Shown in pieces: positions 24,253 to 34,828 of a stretch of 64,000 bases of DNA. The DNA lies in NCBI GenBank assembly GCA_034433795.1, contig DAOUAE010000089.1, positions 1 to 64,000 on the forward strand, written 5' to 3'. The position numbers and the translations under genes were made by a program. Each line of letters starts with the position of its first letter. The first letter of the stretch is position 1. The notes beneath the pieces were generated by a model. It did no database searches. It had not been told where the DNA came from and was given only the letters and a program-made list of their open reading frames with translations. This DNA comes from DAOUAE01 sp034433795. GTDB taxonomy: Bacteria > Chloroflexota > UBA6077 > FW602-bin22 > DAOUAE01.

Positions 24253-24633
24253 ATGAGCGACGCCCAGACCGCGGCCCACGCCGCGCACGACCATCCGGCG
24301 ATCGCCGCCCACGCCGCGCACGGTCACCCGGCGGTGGTCCACGCCCACACGCCGCCCAGCCCCTGGGTCTACCTCTCGGTGGCCGGGGTGCTGACGGTCA
24401 TCACGATCATCGAGGTGGCCGTATACTATCTGGAAATTCTACGGCCGGTGCTGGCGCCGATCCTCCTGATTCTCTCGGCCAGCAAGTTCGCGCTGGTGGC
24501 CCTCTTCTATATGCACCTGCGCTTCGACAGTCGGCTCTTCGCCGCCTTCTTCGTCGCCGGGCTGGGGATCGCGGCCGCGCTGACCATCGCCTTCCTGCAC
24601 CTCTTCCCCCACATTCCGCAGCTGGTGCACTGA
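24253..24633 (+). CDS. ctaF: Cytochrome c oxidase subunit IV
   Basis: A 126-residue prokaryotic COX4-type protein. The N-terminal 40 residues are rich in His and Ala (HAAHDHPAIAAHAAHGHP); three membrane helices follow, with LILSASKFALVALFYMHLRFD. ATG 24253 is chosen because AAGGAGG lies 5 nt before it; ATG 24208 is an in-frame alternative adding 15 residues. The His-rich N-terminus could bind metal, though this is inference. Confidence 0.92.
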   Translation: MSDAQTAAHAAHDHPAIAAHAAHGHPAVVHAHTPPSPWVYLSVAGVLTVITIIEVAVYYLEILRPVLAPILLILSASKFALVALFYMHLRFDSRLFAAFFVAGLGIAAALTIAFLHLFPHIPQLVH

Positions 24634-24642
24634 GTGGTCGGC

Positions 24643-25419
24643 ATGGTCTGGACCGACGCGGACTTCTGGGGCCATCTGGGGGTGCGGCTCGGCGTCCTGC
24701 TGGCGGCACTCGCCTTTCTGCGCCACTGGCGGCAGCAGCGCGCCCGGGGCGACGATCTCCCCACCGGACGGGTGGTGGCCTTCTCCGTCGGGTTGGGGGT
24801 GATTCTGCTGGCCGAAGAGTCGCCGCTCCACACCTGGAGCGAGCAGTATCTCTTCAGCGCCCACATGGCCCAGCATCTTCTGCTCATTCTGGTGGCGCCA
24901 CCGCTGCTCCTCTACGGGCTGCCGACGGCCTGGCTGCGCTGGCTGGCCGACCGGCCGGTCCTGGGGACAGTGCTGCGCGGGGCCACCCGACCAGCGGTGG
25001 GGTTTCTGGCCTTTCACCTCATCTTTGGAGGGTCGCATCTTCCGCCGGTCTATGACCTGGTCTTCGCTCACCCGCTCCTGCATATTCTCTCGCACCTCGT
25101 CTTTGTGGGCGCGGCCCTGCTCCTGTGGTGGCCGGTGGTGAACCCGCTGGCCGACCTCCCGGGGCTGAGCCCGCCGGCCCAGGTTCTGTACTTCTTTCTC
25201 CAACTGGCTCCAACCTCGCTGGTGGGAGCCTTTCTCACCTACGCCCCGGCCCCGCTCTACAGCGGCTACGCCACGGCCAGCCGGCCGTGGGGGCTGTCGG
25301 CTCTGGTGGACCAGCAGATCGGCGGGCTGCTGATGTGGGTGGGGATGGGCTTCTATTTCTTCGGGGCGATGACCGTCGTCTTCTTCCGCTGGTTCGGTCG
25401 CGAGGAAGCACTGGCCTGA
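24643..25419 (+). CDS. ctaG: CtaG-type cytochrome c oxidase assembly protein
   Basis: A 258-residue membrane protein with about seven helices and the caa3_CtaG family marks SAHMAQHLLLILVAPPLLLYGLP, LFAHPLLHIL-like (VFAHPLLHILSH) and DQQIGGLLMWVGMGFYFFGAM. Family members help copper insertion or assembly of caa3 oxidase. ATG 24643 is used; GTG 24634, directly after the previous stop, is an alternative. It is the last gene of the operon. Confidence 0.9.
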   Translation: MVWTDADFWGHLGVRLGVLLAALAFLRHWRQQRARGDDLPTGRVVAFSVGLGVILLAEESPLHTWSEQYLFSAHMAQHLLLILVAPPLLLYGLPTAWLRWLADRPVLGTVLRGATRPAVGFLAFHLIFGGSHLPPVYDLVFAHPLLHILSHLVFVGAALLLWWPVVNPLADLPGLSPPAQVLYFFLQLAPTSLVGAFLTYAPAPLYSGYATASRPWGLSALVDQQIGGLLMWVGMGFYFFGAMTVVFFRWFGREEALA

Positions 25420-25426
25420 GATTGTG

Positions 25427-25432
25427 TATAAT
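25427..25432 (+). promoter_or_regulatory. -10 element ahead of tsaE
   Basis: A perfect TATAAT in the short ctaG-tsaE gap, about 38 nt before the TTG start of tsaE. No convincing -35 element is at 16-19 nt upstream. It would drive tsaE-tsaB-rimI-polA. Confidence 0.5.
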
Positions 25433-25469
25433 CTGAGCAGGAACGGTCCCCGGCGCAGGTTGGAGAGCG

Positions 25470-26000
25470 TTGGCGCAGGCAGCGGGGCAGCCAGCTGAGG
25501 CGGTGATCACGACCAGCAGCCCGGAGGAGACGCGGGCGGTCGGACGGCTTCTGGCCGACCTGGTCCAGCCGGGCGATCTCATTCTGCTGGACGGCCCGTT
25601 CGGGAGCGGCAAGACCACCCTGGTCCAGGGGCTGGCGGAGGGGCTGGGCGTCCGCGGTCCGGTGCCCAGCCCGAGTTTTACGCTGATCCAGGAGTACCGG
25701 CCTGGGGCAGGCGGGCCCCGCCTGCCCCTCTACCACCTCGACCTCTACCGCCTGCGGTCGCCGGAGGAGGCGCTGGGCCTGGGGCTGGAGGAGTATCTGG
25801 CTGGCGACGGGGTGGTGGTCATCGAGTGGCCCGAGCCGGCCCGACCGCTCCTCCCGGCCGAACGCCTGGAGATCCGGGTGCAGTACCGCGACGACGGGCG
25901 GGAGATCCGCCTGCGGGCCGTTGGCGCCCGCTACGTTCTGCTCCTGACCCGGTTCGTGGAGCGCTGGTATGGGCAGCCCGCCCCTCTTGCTCGCCATTGA
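25470..26000 (+). CDS. tsaE: tRNA N6-threonylcarbamoyladenosine biosynthesis ATPase TsaE
   Basis: A 176-residue P-loop ATPase. Walker A is GPFGSGKTTLVQG; SPSFTLIQEYRPG and LYHLDLYRL are characteristic, as is VVIEWPEPARP (Walker B-like). It works with TsaB and TsaD in forming t6A37 of ANN-decoding tRNAs. TTG 25470 follows GGAGAG; GTG 25503 is an alternative. It overlaps tsaB by 32 nt. No tsaD gene is in the window. Confidence 0.93.
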   Translation: MAQAAGQPAEAVITTSSPEETRAVGRLLADLVQPGDLILLDGPFGSGKTTLVQGLAEGLGVRGPVPSPSFTLIQEYRPGAGGPRLPLYHLDLYRLRSPEEALGLGLEEYLAGDGVVVIEWPEPARPLLPAERLEIRVQYRDDGREIRLRAVGARYVLLLTRFVERWYGQPAPLARH

Positions 26001-26682
26001 CACCTCAACGGCGGTGGCCAGCGTGGCCCTCTACGCCGGCCAGGTGCTGGCCGAGACGACCTGGCGCGCCGAGCAGCACCACACCCGGCAGCTCCTGCCG
26101 GTGATCCAGCGCCTGCTGGACCTAGCCCAGCGGCCCGTCGCCGCCCTGGAGGGCGTTGTCGTGGCCCTGGGGCCGGGGGGCTTCAGCGGGCTGCGGGTGG
26201 GGGTGACGACAGCCAAGGTGCTGGCGGCAGTGCTGGACTGCCCGATCGTCGGCTGCGGAACGCTCGAGGTCATCGCCTACGCCCACCGCGAGACCGCCCT
26301 GCCGATCCGGCCGATCCTGCCCGGCGGGCGAGGGGAAGTAGCCACCGCCCTCTATCAACGGGAGGGCGAGCGGGTGGCGCTGCTGGAGCCGCCCCGGCTG
26401 GTCGAGCTGGGGGCGCTCATCGCCGAGACGACCCAGCCCACGCTCTTCTGCGGGGAGATCGCCCCGGAGCAGGCCCAGATGTTGCAGGCCGCGCTGGGGG
26501 AGCGAGCGGTGATCGTCGGGCCGGCCCAGCGGGTGCGGCGGGCGGCCTTCCTGGCCGAACTGGGCTGGCAGCGGCTTCAGCAGGGGATCGTGGACGATGT
26601 CATCACCCTGCAGCCCCTTTACCTGCGCCGTCCGGCCATCACCCTGCCGCGCCGCCCACTGACCCTCACGGGGGAGCGGTGA
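25969..26682 (+). CDS. tsaB: tRNA threonylcarbamoyladenosine biosynthesis protein TsaB
   Basis: A 237-residue ASKHA-fold protein with LLAIDTSTAVASVALY, HHTRQLLPVIQRLLD and ALGPGGFSGLRVGVTTAKVLA, matching the TsaB family. It is the inactive paralogue that scaffolds TsaD. ATG 25969 lies inside the end of tsaE, so the two are probably coupled. A gap of 23 nt leads to rimI. Confidence 0.95.
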   Translation: MGSPPLLLAIDTSTAVASVALYAGQVLAETTWRAEQHHTRQLLPVIQRLLDLAQRPVAALEGVVVALGPGGFSGLRVGVTTAKVLAAVLDCPIVGCGTLEVIAYAHRETALPIRPILPGGRGEVATALYQREGERVALLEPPRLVELGALIAETTQPTLFCGEIAPEQAQMLQAALGERAVIVGPAQRVRRAAFLAELGWQRLQQGIVDDVITLQPLYLRRPAITLPRRPLTLTGER

Positions 26683-26705
26683 GGCCCGGCCACCGAGGAG
26701 CGAGA

Positions 26706-27391
26706 ATGCCGTACATCGTGCAGCCGATGACCCTGGACGACGTCGACCAGGTGGCGATGGTCGAGCGCGAGTGCTTCACCACCCCCTGGCCCAAGACCGC
26801 CTACATCCGCGAGATCAAGGAGAACCGTCTCGGCCGCTACATCGTGGTGCGCTGGGTGCCCGAGGAGCCAGCCGGGGAGACCGCCCCGCCGGCCCCCGAG
26901 GGAGCCGGTGAGGCACCACTGGGGACCATCCGCCGGCTGGTCCAGCAGTTCCTCCGCCCGTTCGGCCTGGCCGAGCGGCCGGCCGGCGACCGGCGCGGCG
27001 AACTGCTGGGCTTCGCCGGCATGTGGGTGATGCTCGACGAAGCCCACATCACCACCATCTGCGTGCGCCAGGCGGCCCGCGGACGGGGACTGGGCGAACT
27101 GCTGCTGGCCAGCCTGATCGAGCTGGCGATGGAACTGGGCTGCCGCCGGGTCACGCTGGAGGTTCGGGTGTCGAACACCGTGGCCCAGAATCTCTACCGC
27201 AAGTACGGGTTCCGGATCGAGGGTGTCCGCCGCCACTATTACAGTGACAACGGCGAGGACGCCTATATCATGTGGAGCGAGCCGCTGGACGACCCGGCCT
27301 TCCAGCAGCGGTTTCAGGCCCTCAAGGCGCACCTGGCCGAGAAACTGGCCAAGGCGCCCCCGCCCGTGGTGCCGACCAGCGGTGAGAGAGG

Positions 27392-27395
<4 letters not shown>
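26706..27395 (+). CDS. rimI: Ribosomal-protein alanine N-acetyltransferase-like GNAT with insertion
   Basis: A 229-residue GNAT protein. The acetyl-CoA loop is RGRGLG (residues 125-130) and the core has EVRVSNTVAQNLYRKYGFRIEGVRRHYY, typical of RimI. A Pro/Glu/Ala-rich insertion of roughly 47 residues (about 52-98) separates the first strands from the core; usual RimI is about 150 residues. ATG 26706 is preceded by GAGGAGCGAG. The tsaB-rimI neighbourhood supports the call. Target proteins are unknown. Confidence 0.85.
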
Positions 27396-30274
<2,879 letters not shown>

Positions 30275-30382
30275 GCGGGCGGGGAACGCTCACTTCGCCC
30301 CTCTCGCACCGCCGAGCAGAGCCCCTGGGGGGTGCGGCTCCAGACCGGCCGGACAGCCGTCGCCAGGAAGCAGCACCCGGCG

Positions 30383-30430
30383 GCCAGGGACTGAGACACC
30401 ACGCCGAGGGTGGCCGAAGAGGTCCCTGGC
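30383..30430. repeat. Inverted repeat with nested hairpin in the polA downstream gap
   Basis: The 209-nt gap between convergent polA and the 30484-31392 gene has no ORF. GCCAGGGAC (30383-30391) is exactly complementary to GTCCCTGGC (30422-30430); CCAC/GTGG inside forms a second hairpin. There is no T-run directly after it, though CTTTTG lies 25 nt downstream. It may end polA transcription or be a structured RNA. Confidence 0.45.
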
Positions 30431-30483
30431 GCCCACGCCCCTCACGGGCCGGGCTTTTGACCTTCGGCGACTCCCAGCCGGGC

Positions 30484-31392
30484 TCAGCCAGCGAGAGTGG
30501 CCAGTTCGGCCAGCAGGCTCTTGACGTAACTGACGCTGCGGCCGTCGCCGGTCAGCTGGTCGCCGTAGCGCATCCCCTCGACAGCCAGGGGACCCCGGTA
30601 GCCGGCCTGCCACATGGCGGTGATGGCGAAGCGGTAGTCGATCTCGCCGTCGGGCAGAGGTACCTGGAGAAAGATAGCCCGCTGGAGTTCGGGGATGTGA
30701 ACGCGCTGGAGGTTCTTGCAGTGCCAGTAGACCGCCTTGGGAGCCAGGGCCAGAATGGCGGCCTCCAGCGACTCCTCGGGGGTATCGTAGGCCCAGTAGA
30801 TGTTGCCCAGGTCGGGGTTGAGACCGACGTTGGGACGATTGATAAGGTCGAGGAGGTAGAGAGCCGACCAGGAGTTATCGGCGATGGAGTGCTGGTGGAC
30901 CTCGATGCTGATCTGAAGGCCGTGGTCGGCGGCCAGGTCGGCGATCTGGGCCAGGCCGCGGGCGGTGTACTCGAAGTCGGTCATATGGGCCAGGCGGCTG
31001 GAGCCCTGGGAGACCGGCTGACCGTAGGTGGCGCCGGGGGCGTTGGGATCGACCGGGGTGGAGACGGTGGTGTTGACGATGCGGGCGCCAATGAGGGCAG
31101 CGAAGCGCACCGCCTCCTCCAGGCGCTGGCGGGTGAGGGCAGCCGTGCGGGGGTGATGCAGACCACCGCCCCCACGGACGGCCACACAGGGCAGGCCGTG
31201 GTCCTCGAGTTCGGCCCGCAGGTCGCGGACGGCGGCCGGATCGAGGGAGCCGACGCCCAGTTCCAGACCCTCGAAGCCCAGGCTTTTGACGGTCTTGAGG
31301 TACTGGCGCCGGACGTCGGGCGGTGGCAGGTCGAGCCCGGTGGTGTGGTGCGGATAGAACGCGCTGCGGCGGAAGGCGTAGATGACCTGCAT
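30484..31392 (-). CDS. Sugar phosphate isomerase/epimerase-like TIM barrel
   Basis: A 302-residue AP-endonuclease-2-fold (xylose isomerase-like) protein. Metal-type residues appear in LQISIEVHQHS, NVGLNPDLGNIYW and AVYWHCKNLQRVHIP, and LAVEGMRYGD near the end. Such enzymes isomerise or epimerise sugars or cleave ring compounds; the substrate is unknown. AAGGAGG precedes the ATG at 31392. It has its own consensus promoter and no obvious partner. Confidence 0.85.
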   Translation of the reverse strand: MQVIYAFRRSAFYPHHTTGLDLPPPDVRRQYLKTVKSLGFEGLELGVGSLDPAAVRDLRAELEDHGLPCVAVRGGGGLHHPRTAALTRQRLEEAVRFAALIGARIVNTTVSTPVDPNAPGATYGQPVSQGSSRLAHMTDFEYTARGLAQIADLAADHGLQISIEVHQHSIADNSWSALYLLDLINRPNVGLNPDLGNIYWAYDTPEESLEAAILALAPKAVYWHCKNLQRVHIPELQRAIFLQVPLPDGEIDYRFAITAMWQAGYRGPLAVEGMRYGDQLTGDGRSVSYVKSLLAELATLAG

Positions 31393-31447
31393 CGCGGGTC
31401 CTCCTTGCTCACCGGAGGTGACAGCCGGGGGCTGGCTTCCGTGGGGG

Positions 31448-31476
31448 ACTATAGGGCCCGACGCCGGGCCTGTCAA
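31448..31476 (-). promoter_or_regulatory. Consensus sigma70-like promoter for the 30484-31392 gene
   Basis: On the minus strand, TTGACA (complement of 31471-31476) and TATAGT (complement of 31448-31453) are 17 nt apart; 6/6 and 5/6 matches. The spacer contains a GGCCCG...CGGGCC inverted repeat that may bind a regulator. The -35 is 4 nt after the stop of the ogg gene. Confidence 0.8.
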
Positions 31477-31480
31477 GAGG

Positions 31481-32407
31481 CTAGCGGGCGGCCAGGCCGG
31501 CCAGCCGGCCGGTCCGGGCGGCGTGGTAGAGGTACTCCTGGGCCCAGCCGGCGGCCGGGCCGTAGCGCTGGCGGAAGAGGTCGCCGGCCAGGCGATAGGT
31601 GCGCGCGGTCAGAGTCCGGGTCGGCAGAGCCGACCCGAAGAGCCCACGGGCGACCTTCCAGGTCTGGGCGTCGATGGGCACCGCCTCGGCGAAGCCCAGA
31701 CCGAAGAGACAGAGGCAGTCGGCCACCTTGGGCCCCACCCCCGGGGCCTCCTGCAGCCGCCGATGGGCCTCGGCGTAGGGCCGGGCGGCCAGATCACTCA
31801 GCCAGGCCCGCCCCCGCTCACAGTACCAGGCGGCCAGCCGGCGAATGACCCGGGCCCGGTAGCCGAGATTGCAGGGGCCGGTCAGGAGATCGTCGGGGGC
31901 GGCCAGGAGCGCCTCGGCTGTGGGAAAGGCCCGGTAGAGCCGGCCGTCGATCCAGGCGATGGGCGCCCCCAGCTGGGCGGCCAGCGATCGCACCATGTGG
32001 GTGATGCGCGGAACATGGCTGGCGGTGGCCAGGGCGAAGGTGAAGAGCATCTCCTCCGGGTCCTGACGGAGAACCCGCAGACCGGGAAAGGCCGCGAGGG
32101 CCATGGCCAGCCAGGGGTCGCGCGACCGCATGGCCGCCGCCCAGCCGGCCAGGTCGAAATCGGCCCAGAGGTAGCGGGCCAGGTCGAAACCGGGCGGGTA
32201 GGCCTGGCTGCAGGTCCACCGCCCCTCCTGCCAGAGCCGGACGATGTGCCCGCCGGCCACCCCGATCCAGGCGCCCTCGACCGGCTCCCAGCGGAACGTC
32301 TGACCGCAGGTGAAGGTCACCGCCGGGTCAAAGAGGTCCGGGCCGAGCGGGAGGGCCGCCACCGGCAGATCGGTCCAGCGCAGGTGGGGAACGGCGTCGG
32401 ACGGCAT
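31481..32407 (-). CDS. ogg: 8-oxoguanine DNA glycosylase (OGG1 family)
   Basis: A 308-residue OGG1-like bifunctional glycosylase/AP lyase that removes 8-oxoG opposite C. An N-terminal OGG_N domain (FTCGQTFRW) is followed by the HhH-GPD core. The catalytic Lys is K227 in PGVGPKVADC and the conserved Asp is D246 in VPIDAQTW, as in human OGG1 (K249, D268). Its start is 1 nt after the rqcH stop, so it is co-transcribed downstream of rqcH. Confidence 0.93.
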   Translation of the reverse strand: MPSDAVPHLRWTDLPVAALPLGPDLFDPAVTFTCGQTFRWEPVEGAWIGVAGGHIVRLWQEGRWTCSQAYPPGFDLARYLWADFDLAGWAAAMRSRDPWLAMALAAFPGLRVLRQDPEEMLFTFALATASHVPRITHMVRSLAAQLGAPIAWIDGRLYRAFPTAEALLAAPDDLLTGPCNLGYRARVIRRLAAWYCERGRAWLSDLAARPYAEAHRRLQEAPGVGPKVADCLCLFGLGFAEAVPIDAQTWKVARGLFGSALPTRTLTARTYRLAGDLFRQRYGPAAGWAQEYLYHAARTGRLAGLAAR

Positions 32408-32408
32408 C

Positions 32409-34133
32409 TCAGGAGGCGGGCGAGAGCGCCTGGAGGTCGTCCGGGGCGAGAGGGCGGACGAGCAGCGTCTTCTCGCCGCTGTAGGTCACCAGCCCCGGCG
32501 GGGCGTCGGGCAGCCGGCGGACGTGCTTGCGCAGGGTGTAGTCCACCGCCACCCGGCTCTCGCCCCGGGCCTGGCTGTAGTAGGCGGCCAGGCCGGCAGC
32601 CACCGTCAGCGCCCGGGGCGTCACCGGCCGGCCGCCGGCCCGCAGGACGACATGAGCCCCGGGCACCCCCCGGGCGTGGAACCAGAGATCGTCGGGGCCG
32701 GCCAGGTCGAAGGTCAGCCGGGCGTTCTGCTGGTTGCTCCGGCCGACGTAGATGGCGCAGCCGTCCACCTCGACCACCGGGCGCAGCGGGGCTGGCCGGG
32801 CCGATTTCTTCTTCGTCGGCGTCGTGGGGACTCCCGGCCGCCAGGACAGGTCGGCGGCCAGGGCGCGCAGGTCCTCGACGGTGGTGGCCGTCTCCAGCAG
32901 CACGGCGATGTGGTCGAGGTAGGCCTGCTCGAGATCCAGGGCGGCCAGCAGGGCCGGCACCTGGCGGGCGGCATCGCGGGCCTTGGCGTAGCGACGGAAG
33001 TACTCCTGAGCGTTCTCGACGGGCGAGAGAGCGGGGTCGAGGGGGATGGTCCGGTCGTCGAGGGTGAGCGTCGTCTGACCGGGAGCGATGGTGGTGGCGT
33101 AGGCCAGGAGGAGTTCGCCGGCCTCACGCCAGGCGGTGGCCTGCGCGGCCTGGTCCAGTTCGCGCTGGAGCGCCTCGCGCCGGCGCTCCAGCTGCCGGCG
33201 GGCCTCCTCCACCCGGGCTCGCAGCGCCGTCCGCAGAGCGCCCAGTCGGTCCACCGCCCGACTCTGGGCGTAGAAGCGCTCTATGGCCAGGCTGATACTT
33301 TCGACCGGCTCCCAGGTCCCCAGATGGGTGAGGGGGTAGGGAGCGAAGGCCACCAGGTCCTGGCCCTCGCGAGCCAGCGAGGGCTGCCACTGGCCCTCGT
33401 CCAGCGGCCGGAGAAGATCGGTCAGCGCGCGGGCCAGGGCGGCTGGGTCGGTGGCGGCGGCCGGGGCGTCCGCCTGGCCGGTGGCACGGAAGACCGCCTC
33501 GCGGGCCAGGAGCGGGCTCAGGCCGGCCAGGCCGCGGACCAGCGTCTGCCAGGCGGGGGTGGTGGGCTGGCTGGCGAGGAGAGCGGCCAGGGTGGCGGGC
33601 GCGACCGGGTAGGGCGGCTCTTTGGCCTGAGCCGGCGGACCGACGTAGGGCTGTTTGGGCAGGATGACGCGGTAGCGGTTGATCGCGGCCGGGACGCGCT
33701 TGATGGCCTCCAGCACCAGGCCATCGCCGACCAGGACGATGTTGCTGTAGCGGCCGATGAGTTCTATAATCAGCCTCAGGTCGGCCGGTCCGCTCTCCTT
33801 GTCGGCCGTCGGCGGGCCGAAGACCAGGTGGAGCACCCGCTCGAAGGCGGGCTGCTCGAGGCCGATGAGCCGGCGGCCGCGGACGTACTTGCGCAGGAGC
33901 AAAAGCAACGGAGTCACCCGCTCCGTCCGGGCCGGTGGTGCGCTCAGCCGGTGCAACCGTGGAGCCTGCGGATCGGCCGAGGCCAGAAGCCAGTGTCGCC
34001 GGCCGTGGGCGTAGATCTCCAGCGCCAGGGAGAGGTCGTCGGGATGAACGACCTTCTGGACCCGTCCCCCCAGGCAGTGGGCCCGCAGGTCGGCGACGAG
34101 GGCAGCAAGAGTGATCGCGTCGATCGTGCTCAT
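32409..34133 (-). CDS. rqcH: Rqc2 homologue RqcH, NFACT protein
   Basis: A 574-residue NFACT protein that adds Ala tails to nascent chains on stalled 50S subunits. NFACT-N has LGGRVQKVVHPDDLSLALEIY and LRKYVRGRRL; a HhH/coiled-coil middle follows; NFACT-R contains YVGRSNQQNARLTFDLAGPDDLWFHARGVPGAHV. The conserved Asp-Arg pair of the family reads E98-R99 here (AFERV). It is divergent from gmk by 20 nt and followed directly by ogg. Confidence 0.93.
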   Translation of the reverse strand: MSTIDAITLAALVADLRAHCLGGRVQKVVHPDDLSLALEIYAHGRRHWLLASADPQAPRLHRLSAPPARTERVTPLLLLLRKYVRGRRLIGLEQPAFERVLHLVFGPPTADKESGPADLRLIIELIGRYSNIVLVGDGLVLEAIKRVPAAINRYRVILPKQPYVGPPAQAKEPPYPVAPATLAALLASQPTTPAWQTLVRGLAGLSPLLAREAVFRATGQADAPAAATDPAALARALTDLLRPLDEGQWQPSLAREGQDLVAFAPYPLTHLGTWEPVESISLAIERFYAQSRAVDRLGALRTALRARVEEARRQLERRREALQRELDQAAQATAWREAGELLLAYATTIAPGQTTLTLDDRTIPLDPALSPVENAQEYFRRYAKARDAARQVPALLAALDLEQAYLDHIAVLLETATTVEDLRALAADLSWRPGVPTTPTKKKSARPAPLRPVVEVDGCAIYVGRSNQQNARLTFDLAGPDDLWFHARGVPGAHVVLRAGGRPVTPRALTVAAGLAAYYSQARGESRVAVDYTLRKHVRRLPDAPPGLVTYSGEKTLLVRPLAPDDLQALSPAS

Positions 34134-34153
34134 AGCCAGATGAATGATAGCAC

Positions 34154-34828
34154 ATGGCGATGACCGAACTCCCGACCGGCAGTCGGCACCCCGTGGCCGC
34201 GCCCCAGCCGCTCTTCACCGGTCCGCTGCCGGGTGAGCCGCAGGGGATTCTTTTCGTGCTCTCCGGCCCCTCCGGGGTGGGCAAGGACTCGGTCATCCGG
34301 GCGCTCAAGGCTGAGGGGTTCCCGCTCCAGTACGTGGTGACGGTGACGACCCGTCCCCGGCGGCCGACCGAGGTCCACGGCCGCGACTACTTCTTCGTCT
34401 CGCCGGCCGAGTTCCAGCGGCTCAAAGACCAGGGACGGCTTCTGGAGTGGGCGGTGGTCCACGGCCACGAGTACGGTACGCCGCTCGACCAGGTTCAGGC
34501 AGCGCTGGCGGCCGGGCAGGACGTGCTGCTCAAGATCGATGTTCAGGGCGCGGCCCAGGTGAAGCGCCGGGTGCCCGGGGCGGTCTTCATCTTTCTGGCG
34601 CCCCCCTCGCTGGAGGACCTGGCCGCCCGGCTGGCCCAGCGAGGCACCGAGAGCCCGGAGGCCCTGGCCCGGCGGCTGGCCGACGCCCAGGCCGAACTCC
34701 AGCGTCTGCGCGAGTACGATTACGTGGTGATCAACCGGGCTGGTGCCCTGGAGATGGCGGTGGCGCACCTCAAGGCGATCATCACCGCCGAGCGGCTGCG
34801 CGTCCAGCCGCGTCGCACGCGCCTCTAG
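34154..34828 (+). CDS. gmk: Guanylate kinase
   Basis: A 224-residue guanylate kinase (GMP + ATP to GDP + ADP). The P-loop is GPSGVGKDS (residues 38-46), where the common K-S/T reads K-D-S. GMP-binding marks are TTRPRRPTEVHGRDYFFVS and EWAVVHGHEYGTPLDQV, then KIDVQGAAQVKRR. The N-terminus is about 25 residues longer than usual; ATG 34160 is an alternative start. priA starts at the base after the stop. Confidence 0.95.
   Translation: MAMTELPTGSRHPVAAPQPLFTGPLPGEPQGILFVLSGPSGVGKDSVIRALKAEGFPLQYVVTVTTRPRRPTEVHGRDYFFVSPAEFQRLKDQGRLLEWAVVHGHEYGTPLDQVQAALAAGQDVLLKIDVQGAAQVKRRVPGAVFIFLAPPSLEDLAARLAQRGTESPEALARRLADAQAELQRLREYDYVVINRAGALEMAVAHLKAIITAERLRVQPRRTRL

Noticed and set aside
30300..30440. 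SRP RNA (ffs) gene suggested by AGGAAGCAGCA and a preceding GGACAG.
   Set aside because: The two helix-8-like segments are present, but the closing tetraloop (GGAA or GNRA type) is missing, spacing is one base long and the outer stem is poor. Kept only as a structured gap.
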